Below the pieces are notes generated by a model, which had not been told where the DNA came from, searched no databases, and saw only the letters and a list, made by a program, of their open reading frames with translations. Source: Methylorubrum salsuginis (GTDB taxonomy: Bacteria > Pseudomonadota > Alphaproteobacteria > Rhizobiales > Beijerinckiaceae). Taken from it: a DNA stretch of 64,000 nucleotides. Both the position numbers and the translations under genes were made by a program. The stretch covers positions 124,001 to 188,000 of the forward strand of contig NZ_FOSV01000007.1 of NCBI RefSeq assembly GCF_900114375.1. The letters are read 5' to 3'. This document shows, piece after piece, positions 44,001 through 52,737 of this stretch; within the stretch, counting starts at the first letter, position 1, and every line of letters starts with the position of its first letter.

Positions 44001-44887
44001 TCTACGGCCTGCGCCACCTCACCACCTACCGCTACGCCCGCACCGTCCGCTCCGCGCGCTGCACCTTACGCCTGCGCCCCCGCGACGGTGACGGGCAGCG
44101 GGTGCTGGACAGCACCGTCGCGATCACGCCCGCCCCGCGGAGCCGCCTGGAACGGCGCGACTTCTTCGGTCTCGACACGATCAGCCTCGTCCTCGACGAG
44201 CCGCACGAGACCTTCGCGGTCGAGGCGTTTTCGCGCGTGGCCGTCGAGCGTCCGCCGCCGCCGCCGCCGGAATCCGGCCCCGGCTGGGAGGCGGTGCGCG
44301 AGGCCGCCCTGGCGCTGCCGAGCCTCGGCCCCGACGGACCGGCCCATTTCCAGTTCCGCAGCCAGCGGGTGCCCCTCGTGCCCGCCGTCACCGACTACGC
44401 CCGCGGCAGCTTTTCGCCCGGCCGCAGCGCCTACGGGGCCGCCGTCGAGCTGATGCGGCGGATGCGCAACGACTTCAAATTCGACGCCAAGGCCACCACC
44501 GTCTCGACGCCGCTCGCCGAAGCCTTCGCGCTCAGGGCCGGCGTCTGCCAGGACTTCGCCCACGTGATGATCGCGGGGTTGCGCGGCCTCGGCCTGCCCG
44601 CTTCCTATGTCAGCGGCTACCTCCGCACGCGGCCACCGCCGGGCCGCCCGCGCCTGCGCGGGGCCGACGCCAGCCACGCCTGGGTCGCCCTGTGGTGCGG
44701 GCAGGAGCTCGGCTGGATCGGCCTCGACCCCACCAACGACTGCGTCGTGCAGGACGACCACATCGTCGTGGCCCGCGGGCGCGACTACGGCGACGTCGCC
44801 CCGATCGACGGCATCGTCTCGTCGGCCGGCGCGCAGAAGCTGACGGTGGAGGTGGATGTGATCCCGGAGGATGAAGAGGGGGTCTGA
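43997..44887 (+). CDS. Transglutaminase family protein (small)
   Basis: A 296-residue protein of the bacterial transglutaminase-like family. A beta-rich N-terminal domain (YRYARTVRSARCTLRLRP...) precedes the core with Cys in AGVCQDFAHVM, His in ASHAWVALW and Asp in GLDPTND. GTG start overlaps the previous stop (GTGA). It likely cooperates with the ATP-grasp-Alpha-E protein and the larger DUF2126 transglutaminase, which form one operon. Substrates are not known for this system. Confidence 0.9.
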   Translation: MIYGLRHLTTYRYARTVRSARCTLRLRPRDGDGQRVLDSTVAITPAPRSRLERRDFFGLDTISLVLDEPHETFAVEAFSRVAVERPPPPPPESGPGWEAVREAALALPSLGPDGPAHFQFRSQRVPLVPAVTDYARGSFSPGRSAYGAAVELMRRMRNDFKFDAKATTVSTPLAEAFALRAGVCQDFAHVMIAGLRGLGLPASYVSGYLRTRPPPGRPRLRGADASHAWVALWCGQELGWIGLDPTNDCVVQDDHIVVARGRDYGDVAPIDGIVSSAGAQKLTVEVDVIPEDEEGV

Positions 44888-44911
44888 GGGGCGAAGCAAA
44901 ATCCCAAAAGA

Positions 44912-45913
44912 TCAAAACACCGCATGCTCCCCGCGCTCGGCCACGGCCTCGCCGCGCACAAGTTGCGCGTAATAATCGAACAGGGTCTGCGCGCCCGTCG
45001 AAGGGGTGGCGTCGGCGTCGTAGCGGCCCGTCGCGGGATCGAGGACCAGCATCGATTCGGTGGCGTAGTAGCGGCCGATCCGCGCGAGTTCGGCCTTGGC
45101 GGCGAGGGGCGGCACGAAGCGCCCGAGCCCGCCCAAAACAGCGATGATCGCATCCAAAAGCCCCACCGGAACGTGCCGGAAGCGCGGCGCGCGCCCGAGC
45201 AGGGCGAACAGGGCCTCGCCCTGCGCCCGCGGCGTGAGCGCGGGGCCCGGCCCACCGATCGGCAGCACCCGGTTGCGGCGGGACGAATCGTCGAGGCAGT
45301 CGGCAAGGTAGACGGCCAGATCCGCGTCGGAGATCGGCTTGCAGGCGGTCAGTTCGCCGTCGCCGAACACGAGGAACGGCTGTCCGCGCCGCACCCGCTC
45401 GACCTGCCCCGAGAGCGATTTGAAGAAGGCGGTGGGCCGGACGATGGTGTAGTCGATCCCGGACGCCATCAGCGCCGCCTCGAAAGCGAGCTTGGCGTGC
45501 TGGAAGGCGAGCAGCGGCTTCTGCACGCAGATCGCCGAGAGCAGGACGACGTGGCCGACACCCGCCGCCCGGCTCGCCTGCAACGCGTTCACGTGGGCGT
45601 CGTGGTCGATCGCCCAGGCGTCGCGGGGCACGCCGCTGCGCGAGGCGAGGCACGAGACCAGCGCGTCGAACGCCGCGCCGCGAAAGCCGTCGCGGGCGAG
45701 CGCGACCGGATCGGTCACGTCGGCGAACCGCACGTCCACCCCCGCGGGCAGCCCAGGATCGGAACCGGGCCGCACGAGGCAGACCACGTCGTGGCCGCGG
45801 GCCGCCAGCGCCCGCACGGCGGCCCGCCCGATCGTGCCGGTGCCGCCGAGCACAAGGACGCGGCGCGGCCTCGGGGCGGTGCTCAAATCGCGGGTCCGGT
45901 CGCTCGACGTCAT
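44912..45913 (-). CDS. bciA: BciA-like divinyl (bacterio)chlorophyllide 8-vinyl reductase
   Basis: A 333-residue NAD(P)-binding protein with Rossmann motif VLVLGGTGTIGRAAV and the BciA-like stretch YTIVRPTAFFKSLSGQ followed by GELTACKPISDADLAVYLADCLDD. BciA reduces the 8-vinyl group of divinyl chlorophyllide with NADPH in bacteriochlorophyll synthesis, in keeping with aerobic anoxygenic phototrophy in methylobacteria. ATG at 45913 (MTSSDRTRDLSTAPRPRR) was chosen; an upstream start adds 31 non-conserved residues. It is divergent from the ACP gene. NmrA-type reductases are the alternative, but the sequence fits BciA. Confidence 0.88.
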   Translation of the reverse strand: MTSSDRTRDLSTAPRPRRVLVLGGTGTIGRAAVRALAARGHDVVCLVRPGSDPGLPAGVDVRFADVTDPVALARDGFRGAAFDALVSCLASRSGVPRDAWAIDHDAHVNALQASRAAGVGHVVLLSAICVQKPLLAFQHAKLAFEAALMASGIDYTIVRPTAFFKSLSGQVERVRRGQPFLVFGDGELTACKPISDADLAVYLADCLDDSSRRNRVLPIGGPGPALTPRAQGEALFALLGRAPRFRHVPVGLLDAIIAVLGGLGRFVPPLAAKAELARIGRYYATESMLVLDPATGRYDADATPSTGAQTLFDYYAQLVRGEAVAERGEHAVF

Positions 45914-46037
45914 GCGGACCACGGCACCGGTCGGCGGCCCCCAAGTCAAGCCGGAGCGCGCGCGATGGACTTGCCCCCCCGTTTGGGCGTAAGCCGCGAG
46001 CCTCATCCGCCGCGAGGTTTTGGGGAAGGCGACAGCC

Positions 46038-46298
46038 GTGGTTCAGTCGATGGCCGACGTGAAAGCGGCGATCTTCGCCTTCATCGCGGCCCGCAATCCG
46101 GGCCTGCCCCCTGGCTCGGTCACGGGCTCGACCTCGCTGGTGACCAGCGACGCCCTCGACTCGATCGGCATCCTCGACCTGATGATGCATCTGGGCGACC
46201 GCTTCGGCGTCGAGATCGACGAGGACAGCTTCGACCTCTCGAATTTCGAGAGCGTCGACACGCTGGCCCACTTCATCGACGACCGGCGCCCCGCCTGA
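46038..46298 (+). CDS. Acyl carrier protein
   Basis: An 86-residue carrier protein with the phosphopantetheine serine in SDALDSIGILDLMMHL, in a typical helical ACP pattern. GTG at 46038 is preceded by GGGGAAGG; an ATG twelve bases later is possible. As part of a dedicated set with the next two genes it is probably a specialised carrier, not the housekeeping AcpP. The AMP-ligase start follows after 8 bp. Confidence 0.88.
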   Translation: MVQSMADVKAAIFAFIAARNPGLPPGSVTGSTSLVTSDALDSIGILDLMMHLGDRFGVEIDEDSFDLSNFESVDTLAHFIDDRRPA

Positions 46299-46306
46299 CC
46301 CCAACG

Positions 46307-47839
46307 ATGGCCCCGAGCCTGCTGCATCACCTGCTCGCGCGCGCGGGCGCCGACGAGGCGGTCGCCGTCGTGGACGGCGCCGAGAACCTCACTTACGGCG
46401 CCTTCCGGGCCCGCGTCGCCGCCTTGAGCGCACGGCTGACCGCACTCGGCCTGAACCGGGGCGACCGGGTGGCGATCCTGCTGCCGAAATCGATCCGCGA
46501 ATGCGTGGCCCTCTTCGCAGTCGCTGCCGCCGGCGGCGTGTTAGTGCCGATCCATCCGAGCCTTCGCCCGCGCCAGGTCCGCCACATCGTCGGTGACAGC
46601 GGCGCCCGCGCGCTCCTGACCGATCCGGGCCATGCCGACGGGCTCGACGGCGCCCTCGACGATCTTTTGGGCGTTCGCATCCTCACCGAGGAAGCGGCGG
46701 CGGTCGGCGAGCCTCCGCTCGTCCCCGGAGAGCCGGCGCCCGAAGGGTTGGCCGCGATCCTCTACACTTCGGGCTCGACCGGCCTGCCCAAGGGGGTGAT
46801 GCTCTCCCACGCCAACCTGATCGCCGGCACCCGCATCGTGCGGACCTATCTCGGGATCGGCCCGCAAGACCGCATCCTCTCGGTGCTGCCGTTCTCGTTC
46901 GATTACGGGCTCAACCAACTGCTCACGAGCGTCGAGCAGGGCGCCCGCATCGTCCTCCTGACGCCGCGGCTCGGCGACGACGTAGTGCGCGCGTTGGAGA
47001 CCCACCGCATCACCGGCTTGGCCGGCGTGCCGACCCTGTGGACGCTGCTGACGCGGGCCGCACCGCATCTCGCCAAGGCCGACCTCTCGGCCCTGCGCTA
47101 TGTCACGAATTCCGGCGGAAGCCTCGCGGTGCCGACCATCGCGCGGCTGCGCCAGCGCCTGCCGCACACGGCGGTCGTGCTGATGTACGGCCTGACGGAA
47201 GCCTTCCGCTCGACCTACCTGCCGCCGGACGAGATCGATAAGCGCCCCGACTCGATCGGCCGCGCCATCCCGGAGACCGAGATTTTTCTGGTGACCCCGG
47301 ATGGGCGGCGGGCGCGGCCGGGCGAGCCCGGCATCCTGCATCACCGCGGCCCCACCGTCTCGATGGGCTACTGGAAGCGCCCCGAGGACACCGCCCGCGT
47401 GCTGGTGCCCGATCCGTTTCCGCCCGACGGCGCGGCGCCCGCCCTCGTCTGCCGCTCCGGCGATCTCGCGGTGGAGGATGCGGACGGCTTCTTCCGCTTC
47501 ATCGGCCGCGAGGACGCGATGATCAAGACGCAGGGGTTTCGGGTGAGCCCCACCGAGGTCGAGGCGGCCCTGATGGAGACCGGCGCCTTCCGCGCGGCCG
47601 CCGTGATCGGCCTGCCCGATCCCAGCCTCGGCCAGCGCATCCACGCCGTCACCGTACCCGCCGAGGAAGCGCCCGCCACGGCCGAGGTGATGCAGGCCCT
47701 GCGCAAGGCGCTCGCCCCCCACCTCGTGCCGCGCAGCATCGAGGCGGTCCCGGCGCTGCCCACCACGCCCAACGGCAAGGTCGATTACAAGCGCCTCACC
47801 GCCGAGCGCGCGGCGGCGGAGATCCGGGCCGATGGCTGA
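46307..47839 (+). CDS. AMP-forming acyl/aminoacyl ligase, associated with ACP and decarboxylase
   Basis: A 510-residue ANL-superfamily ligase. The P-loop AILYTSGSTGLPKGVM, the VTNSGGSLAVPT region, the A5-type MYGLTEAFRSTYLP and the C-terminal PNGKVDYKR are all visible. It should activate a carboxylic or amino acid to its adenylate and load it on CoA or the adjacent ACP. The same trio of genes (ligase, decarboxylase) occurs in exosortase-A-associated systems, but no exosortase is nearby. The decarboxylase overlaps its stop by 8 bp. Confidence 0.88.
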   Translation: MAPSLLHHLLARAGADEAVAVVDGAENLTYGAFRARVAALSARLTALGLNRGDRVAILLPKSIRECVALFAVAAAGGVLVPIHPSLRPRQVRHIVGDSGARALLTDPGHADGLDGALDDLLGVRILTEEAAAVGEPPLVPGEPAPEGLAAILYTSGSTGLPKGVMLSHANLIAGTRIVRTYLGIGPQDRILSVLPFSFDYGLNQLLTSVEQGARIVLLTPRLGDDVVRALETHRITGLAGVPTLWTLLTRAAPHLAKADLSALRYVTNSGGSLAVPTIARLRQRLPHTAVVLMYGLTEAFRSTYLPPDEIDKRPDSIGRAIPETEIFLVTPDGRRARPGEPGILHHRGPTVSMGYWKRPEDTARVLVPDPFPPDGAAPALVCRSGDLAVEDADGFFRFIGREDAMIKTQGFRVSPTEVEAALMETGAFRAAAVIGLPDPSLGQRIHAVTVPAEEAPATAEVMQALRKALAPHLVPRSIEAVPALPTTPNGKVDYKRLTAERAAAEIRADG

Positions 47840-49130
47840 GGCCACCGCCGCGGCGCCCGATCTCGCCAGCGCGCTGATCGCCGAGAATTTTTCCCGCGAT
47901 CCCGCGGGTCTCCTGCAGATCGGCGGTCTGTCGCTGACGGCGTTGGCCGAACGGCACGGCACGCCGCTCTTCGTCTACGACGCGGATCTGCTGCGCCGGG
48001 CCTACCGCGCGCTTCGGGCGGCGGTCGCGGGCTTCGCCGAGGTCGATTACTCGGTCAAGGCCAACCCCAACCCGGCGGTGATCCGCGTTTTTCACGAGGA
48101 AGGGGCCGGGGCCGAGATCGCCTCGGGCGCGGAGTTCGATGCGGCCGTGAGGGCCGGCGTCCCTCCCCAAAGAATCCTGTTCGCCGGGCCGGGCAAGTCG
48201 GCGGCCGATCTCGACCGGGTGATCGGGGGCGGCATCGGCGAAATCCACCTCGAGAACCGCGAGGAGCTGTTGCGCGTCGCCACTGCGGCCGAGCGGCACG
48301 GCACGACCGTGCGGGTGGCCCTGCGGATCAATCCGGGGGCGACGGCGCAGGGCGGCGCGATGCGGATGGGCGGCAAGCCCTCGCCGTTCGGCTTCGACGA
48401 GGAAGAGCTGTCCGAGGCGGTGGCCGCCGTGGAGGGGCAACCGCGCCTGCACCTCGTCGGGCTCCATCTCTTCGCCGGCACGCAGGGGCTGAAGGCCGAG
48501 ACGCTTATCGGCCAATGGGCCTACGGACTCGCTCTCGCGGCGCAGATCGCACGACAAACCGGGCGGCCGCTGGAGACGATCGATCTGGGCGGCGGTCTCG
48601 GCATCCCGTACTTTTCCGGCGACGCGACGCTCGACCTCGACGCCTTGCGCGCCGGGCTGCCGCCGCTGGTCGAGACCGTCCGAAACGATCCGCGGCTGGC
48701 GGGCGCCCGCGTGGTGCTGGAGCCCGGCCGCTACCTCGCCGGGCCGGCGGGGATCTACCTGGCCCGCGTGCTGGCGGTGAAGCATTCGCGCGGGAGCCGC
48801 TTCGTCATCACCGACGGCGGCATGCACCACCATCTCGCGGCGAGCGGCAATCTCGGCCAGATCGTCAAGCGCGACTTCCCGGTGGTGGCGGTCCGGCAAG
48901 GGGAGGGGGCGTCGCCCTGCACCGTCTCCGGCCCGCTCTGCACGCCCCTCGACGTGCTGGCCCGCGCCGCTCCCCTGCCGGAGCTGGCCGAGGGCGATCT
49001 CGTGGCCGTACTCCAATCGGGTGCCTACGGACTCACCGCGAGCCCGACCGGCTTCCTGAGCCACCCGACGCCGGCCGAGGTATTGGTGGACGGCGACGGC
49101 GCCGTCGTGATCCGGGCGCGCGGGGCCTGA
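47832..49130 (+). CDS. PLP-dependent decarboxylase (fold type III, DapDC/ODC-like)
   Basis: A 432-residue protein of the alanine-racemase-fold decarboxylases. VDYSVKANPNPAVI carries the PLP lysine, VGLHLFAGTQ and IDLGGGLGIPYFSGD the phosphate loop and substrate region, LEPGRYLAGPAGIY the conserved arginine segment, and CTVSGPLCTPLDVL the cross-subunit cysteine. It resembles exosortase-associated pyridoxal decarboxylases as well as diaminopimelate decarboxylase. With the ACP and ligase it may decarboxylate a carrier-bound amino acid, inferred only from gene order. Starts 8 bp inside the ligase gene. Confidence 0.88.
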   Translation: MAEATAAAPDLASALIAENFSRDPAGLLQIGGLSLTALAERHGTPLFVYDADLLRRAYRALRAAVAGFAEVDYSVKANPNPAVIRVFHEEGAGAEIASGAEFDAAVRAGVPPQRILFAGPGKSAADLDRVIGGGIGEIHLENREELLRVATAAERHGTTVRVALRINPGATAQGGAMRMGGKPSPFGFDEEELSEAVAAVEGQPRLHLVGLHLFAGTQGLKAETLIGQWAYGLALAAQIARQTGRPLETIDLGGGLGIPYFSGDATLDLDALRAGLPPLVETVRNDPRLAGARVVLEPGRYLAGPAGIYLARVLAVKHSRGSRFVITDGGMHHHLAASGNLGQIVKRDFPVVAVRQGEGASPCTVSGPLCTPLDVLARAAPLPELAEGDLVAVLQSGAYGLTASPTGFLSHPTPAEVLVDGDGAVVIRARGA

Positions 49131-49469
49131 GCCGTACGAAGCCGAGCATCCCCTCGCGGGACCGGCTGGGCACCGGCCGGGGCGAAACAAGCCCGCAATA
49201 CCCGTCCAGACTGTCCCGGAAGGTTACGGCGAAAAACCTTCCCCTCATCCTGTCGAGCGCAGGCGATCCTTTTCCGGCCCGGACCAACAACGCAAGATCG
49301 ATCCGTTGATCCTGGGCCCCCGCGTTCATTACATTTCCCCTCAACGATAGACCCTCATCCCGCACAACGAACGGCCCTTTTCCCGCCGGACGGCGCGCTT
49401 GCGCGCCGGCTGACGGGGAAGGCGTGCCCCTCGGCGTCCGGAGATGAGCCAGCAGGACGAAAGACCCGC
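49131..49469. other. 339-bp intergenic region upstream of the sulfonate operon
   Basis: No gene seen. It should contain the promoter of the alkanesulfonate operon. A GC palindrome (CGGCGCGCTTGCGCGCCG, about 49394-49411) lies ~60 bp before the start. Regulation by sulfur status is expected from the family but no CysB/SsuR-type site could be recognised. Confidence 0.5.
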
Positions 49470-50036
49470 ATGCCCACCCGGATCGTCGCCTTCTCGGGCA
49501 ACACGCATCGCCCCTCGCGCACCCGCACCCTGGTCGAAGCGGTCGCCGCCGAGGTCGCGCGCTTACGCCCGGTCGAGCTGAAGCTGTTCGATCTGGTCGA
49601 TGCCGGCACCGGCATCGCGGTGGCGAGCCGCTCGGCCCTGCCGCTGCCGGCGGCGCGGATCGTCGAGGCGATCGAGGGAGCGGACGCGCTGATCGTCGGC
49701 TCGCCGGTCTACAAGGGCAGCTATGCCGGCCTGTTCAAGCACCTGATCGATTTCGTCGGCCCCGATACGCTCGTGGGCAAGCCGGTGGTGCTGACGGCGA
49801 CCGGCGGCGGGCCGCGCCATGCGCTGGTGGTCGAGCACGCCCTGCGCCCGCTCTTCGGTTTCTTCTCGGCTCAGACGGCGCCGACCTCGGTCTATGCCGG
49901 CGACGCCGAGATCGCCGACGGCAAGATCGCCGACGCGGTGGTGCAGGCCCGCGTCGCCCAAGCCGCCGCCGAGCTGGTGCGGCTGATCGATGCCGCCGCG
50001 CCCGGTGAGGCGCTGCTGCGCGCCGCCGCACGCTGA
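49470..50036 (+). CDS. ssuE: NADPH-dependent FMN reductase, SsuE/MsuE-like
   Basis: A 188-residue flavodoxin-like reductase with IVAFSGNTHRPSRTRTLVEA (FMN phosphate loop) and VGSPVYKGSYAGLFKHLIDFV. It supplies reduced FMN to the SsuD monooxygenase for alkanesulfonate desulfonation. It is the first gene of the ssu run; ssuA follows within 7 bp. The C-terminal half is less conserved. The alternative msuE name (methanesulfonate) cannot be excluded. Confidence 0.88.
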   Translation: MPTRIVAFSGNTHRPSRTRTLVEAVAAEVARLRPVELKLFDLVDAGTGIAVASRSALPLPAARIVEAIEGADALIVGSPVYKGSYAGLFKHLIDFVGPDTLVGKPVVLTATGGGPRHALVVEHALRPLFGFFSAQTAPTSVYAGDAEIADGKIADAVVQARVAQAAAELVRLIDAAAPGEALLRAAAR

Positions 50037-50043
50037 GGCGACG

Positions 50044-50997
50044 ATGCTCCACCGCCGCCATCTCCTCGCCGCCGGTCTCGCGACCGCTCTGGTGCCGCGG
50101 GCGAGCCGCGCCGCCGAACCCGGCGTGCTGCGCATCGGCTACCAGAAGAACGGCATCCTGGCGGTGGCCCGGGAGCAGGCCGCCATCGAGGCGCGGCTGA
50201 AGGGGCAGGGTGCGACCGTGCGCTGGGTCGAGTTCTCGTTCGGCCCGCCGCTGCTCGAGGCGCTCAATCTCGGCGCGATCGATTTCGGCCAGACCGGCGA
50301 CGCGCCGCCGATCTTCGCCCAGGCGGCCGGAGCGAACCTCGTCTACGCCGCCGCCCAGCCGAAGGGCGGTTCGGGCGCGGCGATCCTGCTGCCGAAGGGC
50401 TCGACCATCGGCTCGCTCAAGGAACTGAAGGGCAAGCGCGTCGTCTTCGCCAAGGGCTCCTCCTCGCACAACCTGATCGTCGCGGCGCTGGAGAAGGCGG
50501 GGCTCACCTACCGCGACATCACCCCCGTCCTGCTCGCGCCCGCCGACGGCGCCGCGGCGTTTGCCGGCGGCACCATCGACGCCTGGACGGTGTGGGATCC
50601 CTACTTCGCCATCGCCGAGCAGGGCGAGGGCGTGCGCGTGCTGGCCCAGGCCAGCGAGATCACGCCGACCAACAACTTCTTCCTGGCCAACAAGACCTTC
50701 GCCGAGGAACAGCCGGCCCTCCTCGACGGCGCGCTGGCCGCCCTCGGCGAGGTCGCGCTCTGGTGCGAGGCCAACCGCGGCTCGGTCGCCGCCAGCCTGT
50801 CGCGCATCACCGGCGTGCCGCTCGCCGCCACGCGCCGCACGGTCGACCGCATCCGCTACGTCATCGCCCCGATGGACGCGGCCGTGACCGCCGAGCAGCA
50901 GCGCATCGCCGACCGGTTCCACGGCCTCGGCATCATCCCCCGCCCCATCCGCGTCGCCGACATCGTCCGGCCGCCGCGCAACACCGACAACGGATGA
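50044..50997 (+). CDS. ssuA: Aliphatic sulfonate ABC transporter substrate-binding protein
   Basis: A 317-residue protein with a signal peptide (MLHRRHLLAAGLATALVPRASRA) and the SsuA/NMT1 fold: LRIGYQKNGIL, EFSFGPPLLEALNLGAIDFGQTGDAPPIFAQ and FAKGSSSHNLIVAALEKAGL. It binds sulfonates in the periplasm and delivers them to the SsuC/SsuB transporter encoded next. Two paralogues follow further down the operon (53937 and 55074). The stop overlaps the ssuC start (ATGA). Confidence 0.92.
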   Translation: MLHRRHLLAAGLATALVPRASRAAEPGVLRIGYQKNGILAVAREQAAIEARLKGQGATVRWVEFSFGPPLLEALNLGAIDFGQTGDAPPIFAQAAGANLVYAAAQPKGGSGAAILLPKGSTIGSLKELKGKRVVFAKGSSSHNLIVAALEKAGLTYRDITPVLLAPADGAAAFAGGTIDAWTVWDPYFAIAEQGEGVRVLAQASEITPTNNFFLANKTFAEEQPALLDGALAALGEVALWCEANRGSVAASLSRITGVPLAATRRTVDRIRYVIAPMDAAVTAEQQRIADRFHGLGIIPRPIRVADIVRPPRNTDNG

Positions 50998-51845
50998 GCC
51001 CGACCATGGCCGACTCCGCCGCCATCCGATCGCTTCCGGGCCGCGCCCGCACCCTTGAGGCCGCGCCCAAGCCCGCCCCGCGTTTCGATGCCGGGCGCCT
51101 GCTGCCCTGGCTGCTGCCGACCCTCGTCATCGTCGGCTGGCAGGCGGCGGCCTCGCTGGGCCTCGTCTCAACCCGCTTCATGCCCACGCCCCTCGACGTC
51201 GCCGCCGCGGGCTGGCGTCTCGCCCAGACCGGCGAGCTGTTCGAGAACCTGTGGGTCAGCTTTGCGCGTGCGGCCTCCGGCTTCCTGATCGGCGGCGGCA
51301 TCGGCCTGTTCTTCGGGCTCGCCAACGGCCTGTCGCGGCTCTCCGAGCGGCTCACCGACACCAGCCTGCAGATGGTGCGCAACGTGCCCCACCTGTCGCT
51401 GATCCCGCTGGTGATCCTGTGGTTCGGCATCGACGAGGAGGCCAAGCTCTTTCTCGTGGCGCTCGGGGTGTTCTTCCCGATCTACGCCAACACCCTGCAC
51501 GGCATCCGCTCGGTCGATCCGCAACTGATCGAGATGGGCCGGGTCTACGGCATGAACCGGCGCGAACTCTTCTGGCGCGTGGTGCTGCCCGGCGCGCTGC
51601 CCTCGATCTTCGTCGGCGTGCGCTACGCGCTGGGCATCATGTGGCTGACGCTCATCGTGGCCGAGACGATCTCGGCCAATTCCGGCCTCGGCTACATGGC
51701 GATGCAGGCCCGCGAGTTCATGCTGGTCGATGTCGTGGTGCTGGCGATCCTGATCTACGCCGCCCTCGGCAAGCTCGCCGACAGCCTGACCCGCACCCTG
51801 GAGCGCGCCTGCCTGAGCTGGAACCCGGCCTACCGGAACACCTGA
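50994..51845 (+). CDS. ssuC: Aliphatic sulfonate ABC transporter permease
   Basis: A 283-residue inner-membrane permease with about six helices and the EAA-type loop (NRRELFWRVVLPGALPSIFVG). SsuC forms the channel of the SsuABC sulfonate importer. ATG at 50994 overlaps the ssuA stop; another ATG (51006) would shorten the N-terminus by four residues. Follows ssuA, precedes ssuB by 90 bp. Confidence 0.92.
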   Translation: MSPTMADSAAIRSLPGRARTLEAAPKPAPRFDAGRLLPWLLPTLVIVGWQAAASLGLVSTRFMPTPLDVAAAGWRLAQTGELFENLWVSFARAASGFLIGGGIGLFFGLANGLSRLSERLTDTSLQMVRNVPHLSLIPLVILWFGIDEEAKLFLVALGVFFPIYANTLHGIRSVDPQLIEMGRVYGMNRRELFWRVVLPGALPSIFVGVRYALGIMWLTLIVAETISANSGLGYMAMQAREFMLVDVVVLAILIYAALGKLADSLTRTLERACLSWNPAYRNT

Positions 51846-51935
51846 GCGGCCCGACGCGCCGCCCTCTCGTCCTCCGCCTGCCCGCGAACGGCCGGCGGGA
51901 GGGACCGCCCCGAACCCGACGCCCGGATCCGAGAC

Positions 51936-52706
51936 ATGACCGCCGCCCTCCGCCTCGCCGACACGCCCGAGCACCGCGCGAACCGCGGCCTCGCCATCCA
52001 TGTGCGCGGCCTGTCGAAGTCGTTCGAGAACGGCCCCTCCGTCATCCGCGGTCTCGACCTCACGATCCCCGCCGGCCAGTTCGTCGCCGTGGTCGGGCGC
52101 TCGGGCTGCGGCAAGAGCACCCTGCTGCGGCTGATCCTCGGCCTCGAAGAGCCGAGCGCCGGTCGCATCGCGCTGAACGGCAGCGAACAGACCAAACGCA
52201 TCATGTTCCAGGAGCCGCGGCTGCTGCCCTGGGCGCGGGTCGCCGACAACGTCGCGGTCGGGCTCTCGCGGGATATCGGCAAGGCGGACCGCAAGGCTCG
52301 GGCGCTCGACGTGCTGCGCGAGGTCGGCTTGGCGGAAAAGGCCGGGCAATGGCCCGCCACCCTCTCGGGCGGCCAGCGCCAGCGCGTGGCGCTGGCCCGC
52401 GCGTTGGTCAGCCGCCCGGCGCTCTTGGCCCTCGACGAGCCCCTCGGAGCGCTCGACGCGCTCACCCGCATCGAGATGCAGGCGATGATCGAGCGCATCT
52501 GGGAGGCGCAAGGCTTCACGGCGATCCTCGTCACCCACGATGTCGCCGAGGCGGTGGCGATGGCCGACCGCATCCTCGTGATCGAGGAGGGCGCCATCGC
52601 CCTCGATGTCGATGTGGACGTGCCGCGCCCGCGCCGCCGCGGCGACCCGGCGCTGGCCGAGTTGGAGGGCCGCATCCTCGACCGGCTGCTGCGCAACGGC
52701 GCCTGA
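51936..52706 (+). CDS. ssuB: Aliphatic sulfonate ABC transporter ATP-binding protein
   Basis: A 256-residue ATPase with Walker [10 protein letters not shown], signature LSGGQRQR and Walker B ALLALDEP, followed by the switch His in VTHDV. It energises SsuC. The C-terminus is short and rich in Arg/Pro. A ~30-bp gap precedes ssuD. Confidence 0.93.
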   Translation: MTAALRLADTPEHRANRGLAIHVRGLSKSFENGPSVIRGLDLTIPAGQFVAVVGRSGCGKSTLLRLILGLEEPSAGRIALNGSEQTKRIMFQEPRLLPWARVADNVAVGLSRDIGKADRKARALDVLREVGLAEKAGQWPATLSGGQRQRVALARALVSRPALLALDEPLGALDALTRIEMQAMIERIWEAQGFTAILVTHDVAEAVAMADRILVIEEGAIALDVDVDVPRPRRRGDPALAELEGRILDRLLRNGA

Positions 52707-52737
52707 TTCCTTTTCGTACTTTTTCGAAGCGTATCCC

